Of a DNA stretch of 64,000 bases, positions 1 to 10,979 are shown piece after piece (position 1 is the stretch's first letter; each line of letters starts with the position of its first letter). The notes below the pieces were generated by a model. The model had not been told where the DNA came from. It made no database searches and was given only the letters and a program-made list of their open reading frames with translations. A program made the translations under genes and the position numbers. The DNA is from Rhizophagus irregularis. Lineage: Eukaryota; Glomeromycota; Glomeromycetes; Glomerales; Glomeraceae. Location: NCBI RefSeq assembly GCF_026210795.1, contig NC_089431.1, positions 2,108,001 through 2,172,000 on the forward strand, written 5' to 3'.

Positions 1-359
1 AATTCATTTTATTTTTTCCTAAAGTTTAACGTGGGAAACCAAAATAACACAAATGATTAATAAATTTTTAAGCCACTAAATCGGTTATATAGGTTGATTA
101 TATCATGTGATAAATATTAATATGTATAACATAAGATTTTTCGCGACCCCCCACCCCCTAAAATATTACATAATAAATGTCATCGCCCTAAGTTAATGTC
201 AAATTATTAAATATTTTATTATTATATTTTTAGATGTTAATTGCTGATTCTAAAGCAATGAATCAAACTTTACGAAATTTAGTAAATAATTGAAATTTTT
301 GGTTGAATATTGAAAGTTTTACAGCTATTTTAGAACCTGAAAAAAAATGCTGTGAAGAG

Positions 360-1650
360 TAAAGCTCCGCACGTTGAGTTTCGAGCAGCAATCTGGCTCG
401 GCTTGGCTTGAAAAAAAAATTCTGGCTGAGCCGGAATGAGCGAGCCATAAAAAATTTCGGCAAGCTAAAGAATGAGCTGCCAAGCCATTAAAAACCTGGC
501 TCGAGCCGAAGTAGGCTTGAGCTTTATCTTCAGAAAAATGTTTCGCAACGTTTTTTATTAAAACATTGAAAAAAAATGTTGCGAAACGTTTTTTTTTAAA
601 TATATTATTAAGAAAAACGTTTTCGCAACGTTTTTTAATTAAAACATTGAAAAAAAATGTTGCGAAACGTTTTTTTCTAACATAATACTTTGAAAAAAAC
701 GTTTTCGCAACGTTTATTTATTAAAAATATCGAAAACCGTTGTGAAACATTTTTTTTAAATATAATATTTTGAAAAAACATTTTCGCAACGTTTTTTATT
801 AAAATATTGAAAAAAATGTTGCGAAACGTTTTTTTCTTAAATATATTATTACGAAAAAACGTTTTGCGCCATTTTTTAATTAAAACATTGAAAAAAAAAC
901 GTTGCAAACCATTTTTTTCTAACATAATACTTTGAAAAAAATGTTTTCGCAATGTTTTTATTAAAACATTGAAAAAAAATGTTGCGAAACGTTTTTTTTA
1001 AAATATATTATTAATAAAGAACATTTTCACAACGTTTTTTTATTAAAAATATCGAAAAACGTTGTCAAACGTTTTTTTTTAAATATAATATTTTGAAAAA
1101 ACATTTTCGCAACGTTTTTTATTAAAATATCGAAAAAAAATGTTGCGAAACGTTTTTTTCTTAAATATATTATTACGAAAAAATGTTTCGCGCCGTTTTT
1201 TAATTAAAATATTGAAAAAAAATGTTGCGAAACATTTTTTTTAAATATATTATTAATAAAAAACGTTTTCGCAACGTTTTTTTATTAAAAATATTGAAAA
1301 AAACGTTGTGAAACGTTTTTTTTAAATATAATATTTTGAAAAAACGTTTTTGCAACGTTTTTTATTAAAATATCGAAAAAAAACGTTGCGAAACATTTTT
1401 TCGTAATAATATATTTAAGAAAAAAATGTTTCACAACGTTTTTTTCGATATTTTACAAGCCAGCTCGAGCCTTTTGAGCTGAGCTTATTACCGGCTTGAG
1501 CTTTTTGAGCTGAGCCTATTACCACTCAGCTCGAGCTCTTTTCGAGCTGGTTACGATTTGCCACTGAGCCAATTTAATCATGGCTCAGTTCGGCTCAGCT
1601 TGAAAAGCTCGAGCCAGCTCACGAGTCGGCTCGGCTCATGCGGAGTTTTA
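360..1650. mobile_element. non-autonomous hAT-like element inserted in hAT-1
   Basis: The element begins TAAAGCTCCGCA and ends with the inverted TGCGGAGTTTTA, a 12-bp terminal repeat with one mismatch. It is flanked on both sides by the 8-bp sequence GTGAAGAG (352-359 and 1651-1658), the duplication length used by hAT and P elements. It is 1291 bp long and has no coding capacity. Both ends are rich in GAGCC/GGCTC and GCTCGAGC words (361-530, 1450-1650), and the centre is a hairpin minisatellite. The hAT assignment rests on the 8-bp duplication and on the similar layout of the element at 4206-5879. The terminal bases are not the classical CAGNG. Confidence 0.75.
530..1450. repeat. hairpin minisatellite, CGTTTCGCAACG type
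   Basis: About twenty diverged AT-rich units each carry variants of AACGTTTTCGCAACGTT and its complement TTGCGAAACGTTTTTT, so most units can fold into short hairpins. Spacers are A/T runs with AATATATTATTA or AAAATATTG. The array forms the body of the element at 360-1650. Small ORFs here, such as the one at 677-952 on the minus strand, are repeat translations and not genes. Confidence 0.8.
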
Positions 1651-2130
1651 GTGAAGAGTATTGAAGGTAAAAATGCAACTATGGCTGATGTTTTTTTGAA
1701 TGGCTACTGCTATCAAGGCTTTACCTACTGAAAGTACTAAAGAATTAAAAGAGTTTTGGCAAAAATGCATTCAATTTTATAATAATAAATGGAAGCAGTT
1801 TGATCATGAATTATATTTACTAGCATATTTTTTGAATCCAAAATTTCGCGGAAAAGGATTTATACCTGAGACCTATCAATTAATCCAAAAGAAAGCTTTA
1901 GCCTTATGGTCAAAAATGGGCAGAAGATCAAAATTAGCATTTACACTTGCTGTTCAAATGAATAATTATGATGATTCTTATATTGACGAACTTCCAACTC
2001 AATCATTATTTGCAAGAATTGGCTTTATATATTCTTTCTATTGTTCCTCATAGTGCAAGCTGTGAGTGTGTTTTCTCAGTATTAAATTGGTTTACCCAAA
2101 AAGACGAAGCAGATAGCAGGCTTTCCGATT

Positions 2131-3420
2131 TTTGAATAATCACATGATGATTGGCAAATGTGATTTTTACTTAAATAACAAATAAAATTTAAGTAAATCA
2201 TCAAGTTTTCAAGTAATTTTAAATGACATAACAGTCATAACACTGACGTAATTGTTTGTTACATAGATATGTATTTTATTGGCTGGATATCAAATGTATC
2301 GGCATATGATAATTGTACTAATTTATTTTAATTGTGCCACAAAAAATTTAATAGCGAAGGATGATAAAAAATATCAATTCTTCAGGTTATGTTTAAACGT
2401 ATTACAAAGGAATCTGGCTATTGGAGACGGAATCCAGAAGTTATAAACACTTGAAAACTTCTTATAAAACGAAAATAAGCATAGTACATTTTCTTTCGAA
2501 TTGTAATAAGCTGAAGAAACAAAGAAATATGAGATCTATTTACAACAATGGAAACAGACATATTCAAAGGTTTGTTTTTACTTAAGCTTTTTAATCTACT
2601 ATATGTTTATTGAAATTTATGATGGAAGAACCCTTTTAAAGAAGCTCTTTTCTTTGTATATTTAACAACTTCTTGAAAAACAAATTTTTTGGGTTTTATA
2701 ATAAATTATTTACATAATTTTTCTCTGTTAGAAACTGATCTATCTATTATTTTATTTTCTTTGAATAGTGAATGACTCTTTTTCATTCCTTTAAATATAA
2801 TACAAAATCTTAAAAATAACTTATTGGTAAGAAATTTATATTGGCTAAACAAATAATTTTACATTTTAAAAGATTAAATCACACTCTAATTTTGGAATCA
2901 AAGATCTTTCCGATTGATTCACTACATATAGAAATGTTGACAATCAAATTCATAATTAGGAATAAATGTGTTGAATGCATTTATTCATCAACCAATGATT
3001 CAACCAAAGTAATTTTTAATTTGTTGGATAGGTCTTGGTCTATTCTTTAAAGTGAATATAAAAACGTCCGCCTAGTTTATATATAAGTTAAATTATTTGC
3101 ATTTTTTTTATAAGAATTATGTTCGATTTTAATTTTACACAGATGATATATATTAAAGTTCTTTATTTTACATCCATATTCAGTAAAATTTTGAATACAA
3201 GTATATCAAGTTGCTATTTATTAATTTGGAAAGTTTGAGTTATAATTATTATGTAGAATTTTGAATTCACCAAACATTTATATCAAAAAAATGTATTGAT
3301 CACGTTAAATTAATAAGTTGTTACATATAAAAGTTAGCCAATAATAATCTGATTTTAATAAAAATTGGTATAATTAAAATTTAATATAGGACATATATAT
3401 TGATAGAATTTAAGGATATA
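2131..3420. other. AT-rich stretch with no recognisable gene
   Basis: After the hAT-1 remnant I see only AT-rich sequence with scattered stops in all frames. A 69-codon open frame at 2841-3050 (+) has no recognisable domain and no supporting context. It is not called as a gene. Confidence 0.5.
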
Positions 3421-4289
3421 TTAATATGCCGAATTTTATTTTTATTTTATTTTTATTTTTATTTTTAAATAAAGACTAGTACTGGGGTTGCACTATACAT
3501 AGGAACAGGTACAAACAAAGTAAACTATTATTCCAAGCTAAAGATTAACCTAACCTCTCAAACAAATTGAAGGGATCACCTAGCCTCGCTCCACAAGGAA
3601 CGCAGGCTTAGCCGCAACTCAAGCTACGAACTAAATAGAACAAAAAGACACTCAAACACTAATTTAGCGAGAGTTCCCAGTCAAAAAAAAAGAGAAAATT
3701 AATTCTGCCTATTCTGAATAAAATCTATTATTCTTATAACTACTAAATCTTTAAGAAAAAAAGAAAGAATCGCCAGCGTTAACTGAATGAAATTGCTATA
3801 CTAGTTTTCGCAGTAAGGATAAAATTTCTCTGGGATTTGGGATCCTTCAACGGGTCTTTAGTAGATTTGGCTTGCTTTTTAGCACTAGTCGAGGATTTCT
3901 GGTCCTTCTTCTTAAGGTTAACATTACCAGACTGTTGCGCAGATTTTCTGGGCTTCTTGTCAGGAACATTCTTAGCCTTTAGTTTGATTAGTGCTTTCTT
4001 CAAGGTAGGTAAGGAGTGTTGACACCATTTCAACTCCAGAGAATTCTCCCAGAAAGCTTGCGGAGTTCCTAGGCTTTGAGTGTAGCCTCCCAATTCTCGA
4101 AATATCCTACGAGCTTCCTCTTACCTTTACTTGTTTGTATAATTTTAAACGCGCTAGCACCGCATGTCGTTAAAAATGATTGTGGTTTATGGTCTGCCCA
4201 CAAGGTAAGGATGGTGCCGCAAATATGTAATTGTGGAATAATTGCGATTTACGGTATTGCAGAACATTGCGGATTTTTAAATCTAAAAA

Positions 4290-4440
4290 TCCGCAAATCC
4301 GCAAATCCGCAATTATCCGCAATCCCGCAAATATTCCGCAAATCCGCAAATATCGCAAAGTACCTCAAATATTCCGCAATTGAATTGCGGTACTTTGAGG
4401 ATTTGCGGAATATTTGCGGATTTGCAGAATGTCCGCAAAA
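4290..4440. repeat. large palindrome of TTGCGGAATA words
   Basis: The sequence is a near-perfect inverted repeat centred near 4382 (CCGCAATTGAATTGCGG). The arms carry repeated ATTTGCGGA / TCCGCAAAT words identical to the inner part of the element's terminal repeat. These are likely subterminal transposase-binding repeats of the element at 4206-5879. Confidence 0.75.
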
Positions 4441-4529
4441 AAAACTTTCTTTTTTTTAATAAAATATAATTACTACTAAAAAAAAATATTTCTATTTATT
4501 ATTAATAATAAAAGAAATTATTTTACATA

Positions 4530-5790
4530 AAAAAAAATTAAAAAAAACGCTGGAACCTATAGTTCCGGTGTTTTAATTAAAAAAAATTTAAAAGAAACCA
4601 CCGGAACCTATAGTTCTGGCGTTTTTACATAAAAAAAAATTAAAAGAAACCGCCGGAACTTATAGTTCCAGCGTTTTAATTAAAAAAAATTTAAAGAAAA
4701 TGCCGGAACCTATAGTTCTGGCGTTTTTATTAAAAAAAATTTAAAGAAAACGCTGGAACCCATAGTTCCGGCGTTTTTACATAATAAAATTAAAAGAAAA
4801 TGCCGGAACCTATAGTTCCGGCATTTTTATTAAAAAAAAATTAAAAGAAAACACCGGAACCTATAGTTCCGGCGTTTTTATTAAAAAAAAAATTAAAAGA
4901 AAATGCCGGAACCTTAGTTCCGGCGTTTTTATTAAAAAAAACTAAAAGAAAACGCCGGAACCTTAGTTCCGGCGTTTTTACATAAAAAAATCAAAAGAAA
5001 ACGCCGGAACCTATAGTTCCGGCATTTTTATGTAAAAAAATTCAAAAGGAAACGCCAGAACCTATAGTTCCGGCGTTTTTACATAAAAAAAATTCAAAAG
5101 AAAACGCCGGAACCTATAGTTCCGGCGTTTTACATAAAAAATTAAAAAAAAGTTAAAAAACGCCGGAACCATAGTTCTGGCGTTTTTATATAAATAAATT
5201 AAAGAAAACGCCAGAACCTATAGTTCCGGCGTTTTTATATAAAATAATTAAAAGAAAACGCCGGAACCTTGTTCCCGGCGTTTTTATTAAAAAAAAATTT
5301 AAAGAAAATGCCGAAACCTTAGTTCCGGCGTTTTTACATAAAAAAATCAAAAGAAAACGCCGGAACCTATAGTTCCGCGTTTTTACATAAAAAAATCAAA
5401 AGAAAACGCTGGAACCTATAGTTCCGGCGTTTTTACATAAAAAAAATTAAAAGAAAACGCCGGAACCTATAGTTCCGGTGTTTTTACATAAAAAAAATCA
5501 AAAGAAAACGCCGGAACCTATAGTTCCAGCGTTTTTACATAAAAAAAATCAAAGAAAACGCCAGAACCCATAGTTCCGGCGTTTTATATAAATAAATTAA
5601 AAGAAAACGCTGGAACCTATAGTTCTGGCGTTTTTATATAAAATAATTAAAAGAAAACGCCGGAACCCATAGTTCCGGCGTTTTTATTAAAAAAAATTAA
5701 AAAATATGCCGGAAGCAATAGTTCCAGCATTTTTGTATAAAAAACCTATTAGTTCTGGTGTTTTTTGTATGTAAGAAAACACCAAAACTG
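4530..5790. repeat. hairpin minisatellite, about 50-bp unit, GCCGGAAC stem
   Basis: Roughly 24 tandem units average about 50 bp. Each unit has a 13-bp stem AAAACGCCGGAAC, a loop CTATA, and the complementary GTTCCGGCGTTTT, followed by an A/T spacer such as TACATAAAAAAATTAAAAG. Variation is mostly C/T and G/A within the stem and A-run length in the spacer. The arrangement is a direct array of hairpins, not a CRISPR, because the spacers are simple A/T tracts of similar sequence. Confidence 0.9.
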
Positions 5791-6724
5791 AATTGCGGAA
5801 TTACGGGCTACTAACCGCAATTCAACTTCAAAATTCGCAATATTACGGAATTTGAAAATCATTTGCGGACCCATCCTTACCACAAGGTAGCCATCGTCAT
5901 GTCAACCGAAATATCATGAATAACAGCTTGGAACTTTTCGTGTTGTTTTCTTTCTCGTAAAGTCCAATTTGCAGGGAACCATTCACCGGTATACCTCCCA
6001 GGTCAGTCGTCCAGAACTTGGTAAATTGGGGAAGAGAGAATGAGTTCAAAACTATTTTGACTTGAAGAGTCTAATATTTGTGTTGCCATTTTAATGACAA
6101 CTTAATAGTTTTGCCGCATATCGTTAATTCTCCTAAGATTTTTTCAACATCCCAGGTATACAGAATGTCGTATACAATAATGTCTCTGACTTGCTTTCGC
6201 TCATCATCGGCTTCTCTGTATCCAGTCAGTATATGTGTGACCCCAGGTGCGGTAGTTTTTGCCCCCCAAAAAAGGGTATTTTGTTTGTCCAGGGTTTGTG
6301 CCTCAGGATTTGCCGTAAATGATTGGTGTATAACTTGTTTATCTCCTGCAACACGCGCCTTTTGTTTATCTTTCTTCTGGGAAGTTTCGGGTGTCACAGT
6401 TAGATCAACAGTAGTCATTTCCACATCTGATAGTATTGGGGTATAACATGTACTGGTTTGACTCGCCAAACATATCTACTAAAAGCTGTGCTTTATCCAC
6501 AGGTTGCTGTGGGTTTTTATCAAATAAAGTTTTGAGGAAACCGTTCTCAACAAACTGTCCAGGCTGAAATGTTGTATAAGATAAGAACGTTTTCCCTTCT
6601 TCTGAAATGAACTCTAAAAAGTCGTCTACAGATATATTCTCAACTGAGTCTCCCATGTTCGACATTTATGCCAAATTTTTCAAACGTGATAAAATCGAAA
6701 AAATTCGTGTGATAAAATCGAAAG

Positions 6725-7115
6725 CCTGCTATGCTACTTGAAACTAAATTCAAATGGTGTGCCATGCATCATATAGATAAAATATGGGTGTACTTTTCAG
6801 TAATTAGTCTTCTTGCCATTTGCATTGCTGATTCAGCATCTGATACTACAGCTGCAAATTTCTCTGGGCCAATTAAAGTCAAAACTTTTTCAATTTCAGT
6901 AGCATTAAAAGTTCCAGTATGAGAATCCATTGATGTATCTTTCAAAGTATGAATATATTGCCTTTTACTTGGGGTAATTATTATAAATGCAAATAGATCT
7001 TCCTAAAGGATCACACCATCTATCAACCGCTATAACGAAATTAAAAATATTAATATGCATGTAAAAATATTAATTAATTTGATATACAGTAATTAAATAA
7101 ATTACCTAATGTTAG
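6725..7115 (-). pseudogene. hAT-2 transposase, second exon fragment (minus strand)
   Basis: On the minus strand, an exon at about 7031-6725 reads VDRWCDPLGRSI, then ...LIGPEKFAAVVSDAESAM and CMAHH in nearby frames. This is the part of a hAT transposase around the second catalytic Asp (SDAE) and the following conserved His region. A GT-AG intron (about 7106-7032, donor GTAATTTA, acceptor TTATAG) separates it from an upstream exon end at 7107-7115. The upstream exon lies at 46576-47139, 39 kb away, because LINE B inserted at the exon-intron junction. The fragment ends near 6725 where the ORF1-only element begins. Confidence 0.65.
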
Positions 7116-7269
7116 ATTTTTTAAAATTATATTTAATATTTAATATTTTATTTTTTAAATATTTAATAATATAAATTCTAATAGAATATAAAGGGAACTA
7201 TTTGGCTGGAACAAATAGCTCTAATAGAAAGGACAACATTAATATAATAACTTATACAATGCTACATTT

Positions 7270-10248
7270 ATGTTGAACATTAGAGTACAGAATAACAAAA
7301 ACAAAAACAAAGCTAACATAGAAAATATAGACAGTTTTTTATATAGTCAACAAATACGGTATAAGGAACAACAACAAATAGATTTAGATGCGTTGTACCT
7401 TACACTCCACATTGGAACCCATAATATTAACGGATTGGCAGGGGACAATGCAAAGCTTTATGGAATTCTAAGTTGGATGCAAGAAAACTAGGTAGACATT
7501 ATGGCCTTGAATGAAACTAATTTAGACCGAAAGAACGGGTTTTTTCAAAACGCCTAATAGTTTTAAAGAGCAATTTCATATATATTGGTCAAGCAAACAG
7601 AATGACAAACATAATGGTTCAGGAGTAGCGTTAATTTGTTCAAGGAAATGGAATAAACATTATCAAGGACACAAATTCCATTCACCATATCTACTCTCAG
7701 CATACTTTTTTGTTCAGAAATGTTTTATTCTGTATATGGATTGTTTACGCGTCACCACAAATTAAAACAATCCTTCATGACACCCTGGAACTACTTAAAA
7801 GGAAAATGAGCGATGAAACTATAAAAAAAAAATAAACAATATTGTACACATATTAATGGGAGATTTTAATTTGATCTCAAATGGTCATATCGATCGTACA
7901 CCACCGCAACATATATCAAAACCCAAATTTTTTAATGATCTTGAGTAAGAAACAATAGGAAAAATACAGTGTATGATAAATTACCCATTGGTAACGCCCA
8001 CACCAAAGTTTTGTATGATTGTGATGACATTGAAGCGGAAAAGTGGGATAAATTCCGACTTAATATAAAAAGTCAACTTAACTCTCTAGATCAAGAAGTA
8101 ATTGAGAACAAAGTCTATATAACGGAGTATTCTCAAGAAGATATAGATAGATATTGGGACAAACTCAATAGTTTTATAGTCAGCACAGCGGACTCAGAAC
8201 TCCCTAGAAAAGTCATAAGACTTCATAATACCTTCATACGTTATAATAAGAAAAAGACGAGACCAGAATGTCATACAAATAAGCTGCTTAAATTATTATA
8301 TAATTATTATTATGGCAACCAACAAATGACCACATCTGTGGACGCCAAATCCAGATGGGCTAGAAAAATTGCCAAATATAATCAAGACTATGTTACATCA
8401 ACCAATGACTATAACAAATGTTTTTGGAAAACTGGTTTGACAATCTAAAAAAAAAGTGAATTATCGCTTAAGAGCAGATTATAAAAAATTCAAAGCAACA
8501 GAGATGAAATCTATTAAAGATAAAATAGAGAAAAGAGTTGAAATTACACAAAAAGACCAAACAACATGGCTGTCTAGCATATTAGATACATTTCACGCAA
8601 TATAGTTATAGATAAGGTGTTAGTGAACAAAAAATCAGAAGGTTTGACTAAGAGACTGGCTACAGAACTGGAAGAAGTTAAGGAAGCAGTGGACAATGAT
8701 TTTGCAAGTATGTTTAGGAAAAGGAATACACTTCAGAATTCTTTGACATCGCTTTGGCAACAAATTTATGAACCTGCAGGTAAATTCAAAGAAGTAATGG
8801 AAGCTACAATAGAAAAGGTTACTATGGAAGAATGGAATAATACCGTTAAAGAATTAAATAAAAATTTGACTGCAGGGTTGTCCGGTATTAACTACAAAAT
8901 AATTCTACAATTACCTGAGGAATTAGTCATCCTCTTGGTCAAGTTCAGAAATCTGACATTACAAACTGGACTTGTACCAAAGGCATGGAAAACATCGATC
9001 ATTCTCTCTATTCTTAAGCCCACCAACTTTGAATATAATATTTTGAATACTTGACCTATTGCATTGCTGGACTGTTTTCGGAAGACCTTCACAAAGATGA
9101 TCATGAACAGATTGAGTTCAGTTTTGAAATGATATAACATACTACAGGGATACAATTGTTGCGGTTTACCCAGAGAATGTACAAATGAACCAATACACCT
9201 GGTTAATAATTTTATTGAGGATGCCAGAGAAAATAAAAAAGAACTATGGGTCCTCACACAGGATATGAAAAAGGCGTTTAATTCAGTTGGGTTAGAAGTA
9301 CTAAATCAAGCATTGCTTCGTATTGACATTCCAGCATCACTGGTTGAATGGATTATAAGCCCTTTTCAAACACAGATTCCTTAGAATAGCCACAGCATAT
9401 GGGTTAAGTGATGGATTTATTGGAAATGACGGAATAGATCAGGGCGATGCACTATCTCCGTTGCTATGGCGAATTTTCTATGATCCACTTCTAGTAGGAA
9501 TACAACAAACTAAAGACAGTGGATATGAAATGAAAGTTACTTGGCCAAATGATATCAATGATCCTACCATGGACACATTACAGGCTTCAGGTTCTGGTAT
9601 GTGCATATATGGATGATACGGTATTTTTAGAATCATCAAAATCTAGGATGCAAAAGATAGTAGATATAGCAAATGATTTCTACTTGATTAATGATATTGA
9701 TATCAATGTTAAGAAATCAGAAATGATAATTATCAATAAAGTCAGGAAAAAGGCATGATCAAATTATCAAATTAGGCCGTATGATCGCTCCATAGTTCAA
9801 GCCACTAATAATGAAATAAGATACCTTGGGGTCTGGTTTTCTAACAAACCGAGTAGACGGCGATGGATGCAACGTTTGTCCATGATGGTCAAAAACTTTT
9901 GTGATACAGTTCGTAGGAAGTTTGTCCCAGCTGGACAATGTATTTACCTAATCAATAGAGTATTGATTTCCAGACTAATATATATAGCCCAAATCATGAC
10001 ACTGTCAGAACATGGCTGGAATCAAGTGTTCGCTCCCGTAATGAAATTGATTATTTCATGAGGGGTGTTTAGGTATGGATCACTTATGGAAAATTCATTG
10101 TATCAATATTATAACGGATTTAACGATTAGATTGAATAGTGACTCATACGCAGCGATAGCTACACAGATTAGGCTTAGAGACACGCAGCTTAAATCACTT
10201 ATCGTTGATCTGATCTTTGACTGTGATCTTCATGCAACGTCTTGGATA
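7270..10248 (+). pseudogene. LINE B ORF2, part 1: endonuclease and reverse transcriptase, degenerate
   Basis: The N-terminal endonuclease starts near 7270. GTHNINGL is visible at about 7420, then a stop, then MALNETNL (about 7501) and MGDFNLI (about 7855), the conserved residues of an APE-type nuclease. A linker (7969-8448) leads to the reverse transcriptase: LTAGLSGINYKIIL (about 8870), TQDMKKAFNSV (motif A, about 9260), GIDQGDALSPLLW (motif B, about 9435) and AYMDDTVFL (motif C, about 9605). In motif A the usual second Asp of KAFD is Asn. Stops and frameshifts occur throughout (7491, 7555, 8446, 9052, 9380, 9758, 10060), so no protein is made. The frame runs to TSWI at 10248, exactly where the 17-kb element begins. 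Confidence 0.85.
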
Positions 10249-10560
10249 CCCTATAAAAAATATGTATACGGTTTTTATACTGTATATACGTATTTTTGAT
10301 ACAGTTTGCATTTTTACATACGGCATATCAGTATAATGTATACTGTTCGCAAAATGTGCTTAGTAAAAAATACAATAAAGTATACGGTAAACATACTGTG
10401 TGATACGGTATATTAAATTCATACGTCTATAATGTATATCATTTCTACTGTATATCAGTATTTTGTATACGGTTCACAAAAATATTGTAAATAAAGGATA
10501 CGGTATACGTATTATTCTACAGTATATTAAAATTCATACGTTTATAATGTATTTTTTACA
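10249..10560. repeat. left terminal and subterminal TATACGG repeats of the 17-kb element
   Basis: Many copies of GTATACGGT, ATACTGTATAT, CATACGT and TATACTGTTCGCAAA are spread over about 310 bp directly inside the terminal repeat. The same words recur at 26940-27345. Clustered short words next to the ends are typical transposase-binding sites. Confidence 0.75.
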
Positions 10561-10599
10561 GATATACACAGGTCAAATAAATAAACATCAGATTTTTGC

Positions 10600-10760
10600 C
10601 CTTTTTAATATGGCTGTCTGATTTTTTGGCAATTTTAATATAATATTTCCGATTTTAATAAATATTTCTGATTTTAATATAATATTTCTGATTTTTAACA
10701 TAAAATTGCCGATTTTTGGTTATTTGTAATAGGATTTTTCGATTTTAATATATAACATGT
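10600..10760. repeat. short tandem TTTCTGATTTTAATATAATA repeats
   Basis: Four to six degenerate copies of a roughly 24-bp word containing CCGATTTTAATATAATAT or TCTGATTTTAATA. The surrounding 10560-10980 is AT-rich and I see no gene in it. Confidence 0.6.
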
Positions 10761-10979
10761 GATTATGTATTACGGTTTAATATTTATTTATTAACTTAGA
10801 TTTTTTTTTTTTATTTCAGTTATAATTATTTTTTTGCCTTAAAAACTTTACTAAAATACTTTTTAAATACTTTATAAAATAGAATTAAAATATTTTTTTT
10901 CTTAAATATAAATACATTTAAATTAAATAACTCATAATTTAAAATATAAACAAATATTATATTTTTTTTACATATATTT

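Larger units (their letters stand above)
185..2130 (+). pseudogene. hAT-1 transposase remnant (C-terminal half), split by an insertion
   Basis: This is the decayed C-terminal part of a hAT-family DNA transposase, which cuts and pastes its own element. The clearest stretch is 1700-2053, including LYLLAYFLNPKFRGKGF. It continues in another frame near 2050-2120 as HSASCECVFSVLNWFTQKRR, the hAT C-terminal signature that contains the third catalytic acidic residue. An upstream piece at about 235-359 reads ADSKAMNQTLRNLVNN, then a stop, then FWLNIESFTAILEP. The coding sequence is broken by a stop near 290, frameshifts near 345, 1695 and 2050, and by the element at 360-1650. Removing that element and one copy of the 8-bp duplication gives back a continuous hAT-like reading (VKSIEGKNATMADVFL). 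No N-terminal domain or terminal repeats of hAT-1 itself are visible in the window. Confidence 0.75.
4206..5879. mobile_element. non-autonomous hAT-like element with hairpin array
   Basis: The termini are inverted copies of TAAGGATGGNNCCGCAAAT (4206-4224 and 5861-5879, two mismatches). The flanks carry the 8-bp duplication CCACAAGG (4198-4205 and 5880-5887). The start resembles Ac-type hAT ends (TAGGGATG). The element is 1674 bp and encodes nothing. It interrupts the ORF1-like gene. Its interior is a two-dozen-copy hairpin minisatellite flanked by a large imperfect palindrome of TTGCGGA words. Confidence 0.85.
3779..6665 (-). pseudogene. ORF1-like (RNA-binding type) gene of the ORF1-only retroelement, broken
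   Basis: The reading starts at 6665 (MSNMGDSVENISVDDF) and passes through a charged linker. It then enters a compact globular region near 6070-6230 (WDVEKILGELTICGKTIKL) that looks like a single RRM-type fold. It continues in shifted frames through VKIVLNSFSLPQFTKFW and FKIIQTSKGKRKLVGYFENWEATLK to a lysine-rich tail ending at 3779 (ELKWCQHSLPTLKK and KKPRK/KKKDQK stretches). A basic C-terminus fits RNA binding, the usual role of ORF1 proteins in LINE particles. Lesions are frameshifts near 6460, 5945 and 4075, a stop at 6071, and the 1.7-kb insertion 4206-5879. The RRM reading is by eye; the family link to the copy at 53728-54130 is firm. Confidence 0.6.
3430..6725 (-). mobile_element. ORF1-only non-LTR retroelement, copy 1
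   Basis: On the minus strand this runs from a 5' end near 6725 through one ORF1-like gene to an A/T-simple 3' tail at 3432-3469 (repeated AATAAA/AAAAT, read on the minus strand). No endonuclease or reverse transcriptase follows the ORF on this strand; about 300 bp of 3' untranslated sequence leads straight into the tail. A second copy with the same gene, a comparable non-coding 3' region and a similar AT tail lies at 53455-54301. The 5' boundary is placed where the hAT-2 reading ends, and no clear target duplication was found. I infer a non-autonomous retroelement mobilised by a LINE. A LINE that lost its ORF2 is the alternative. Confidence 0.5.

Noticed and set aside
2841-3050. 69-codon open frame as a small gene
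   Set aside because: No domain, no intron or regulatory context, and chance frames of this size are common in AT-rich sequence.
4530-5790. CRISPR-like regularly spaced repeats
   Set aside because: Spacers are similar A/T tracts, the repeats are hairpins that vary, the array lies inside a TIR element with an 8-bp duplication, and the setting is eukaryotic.
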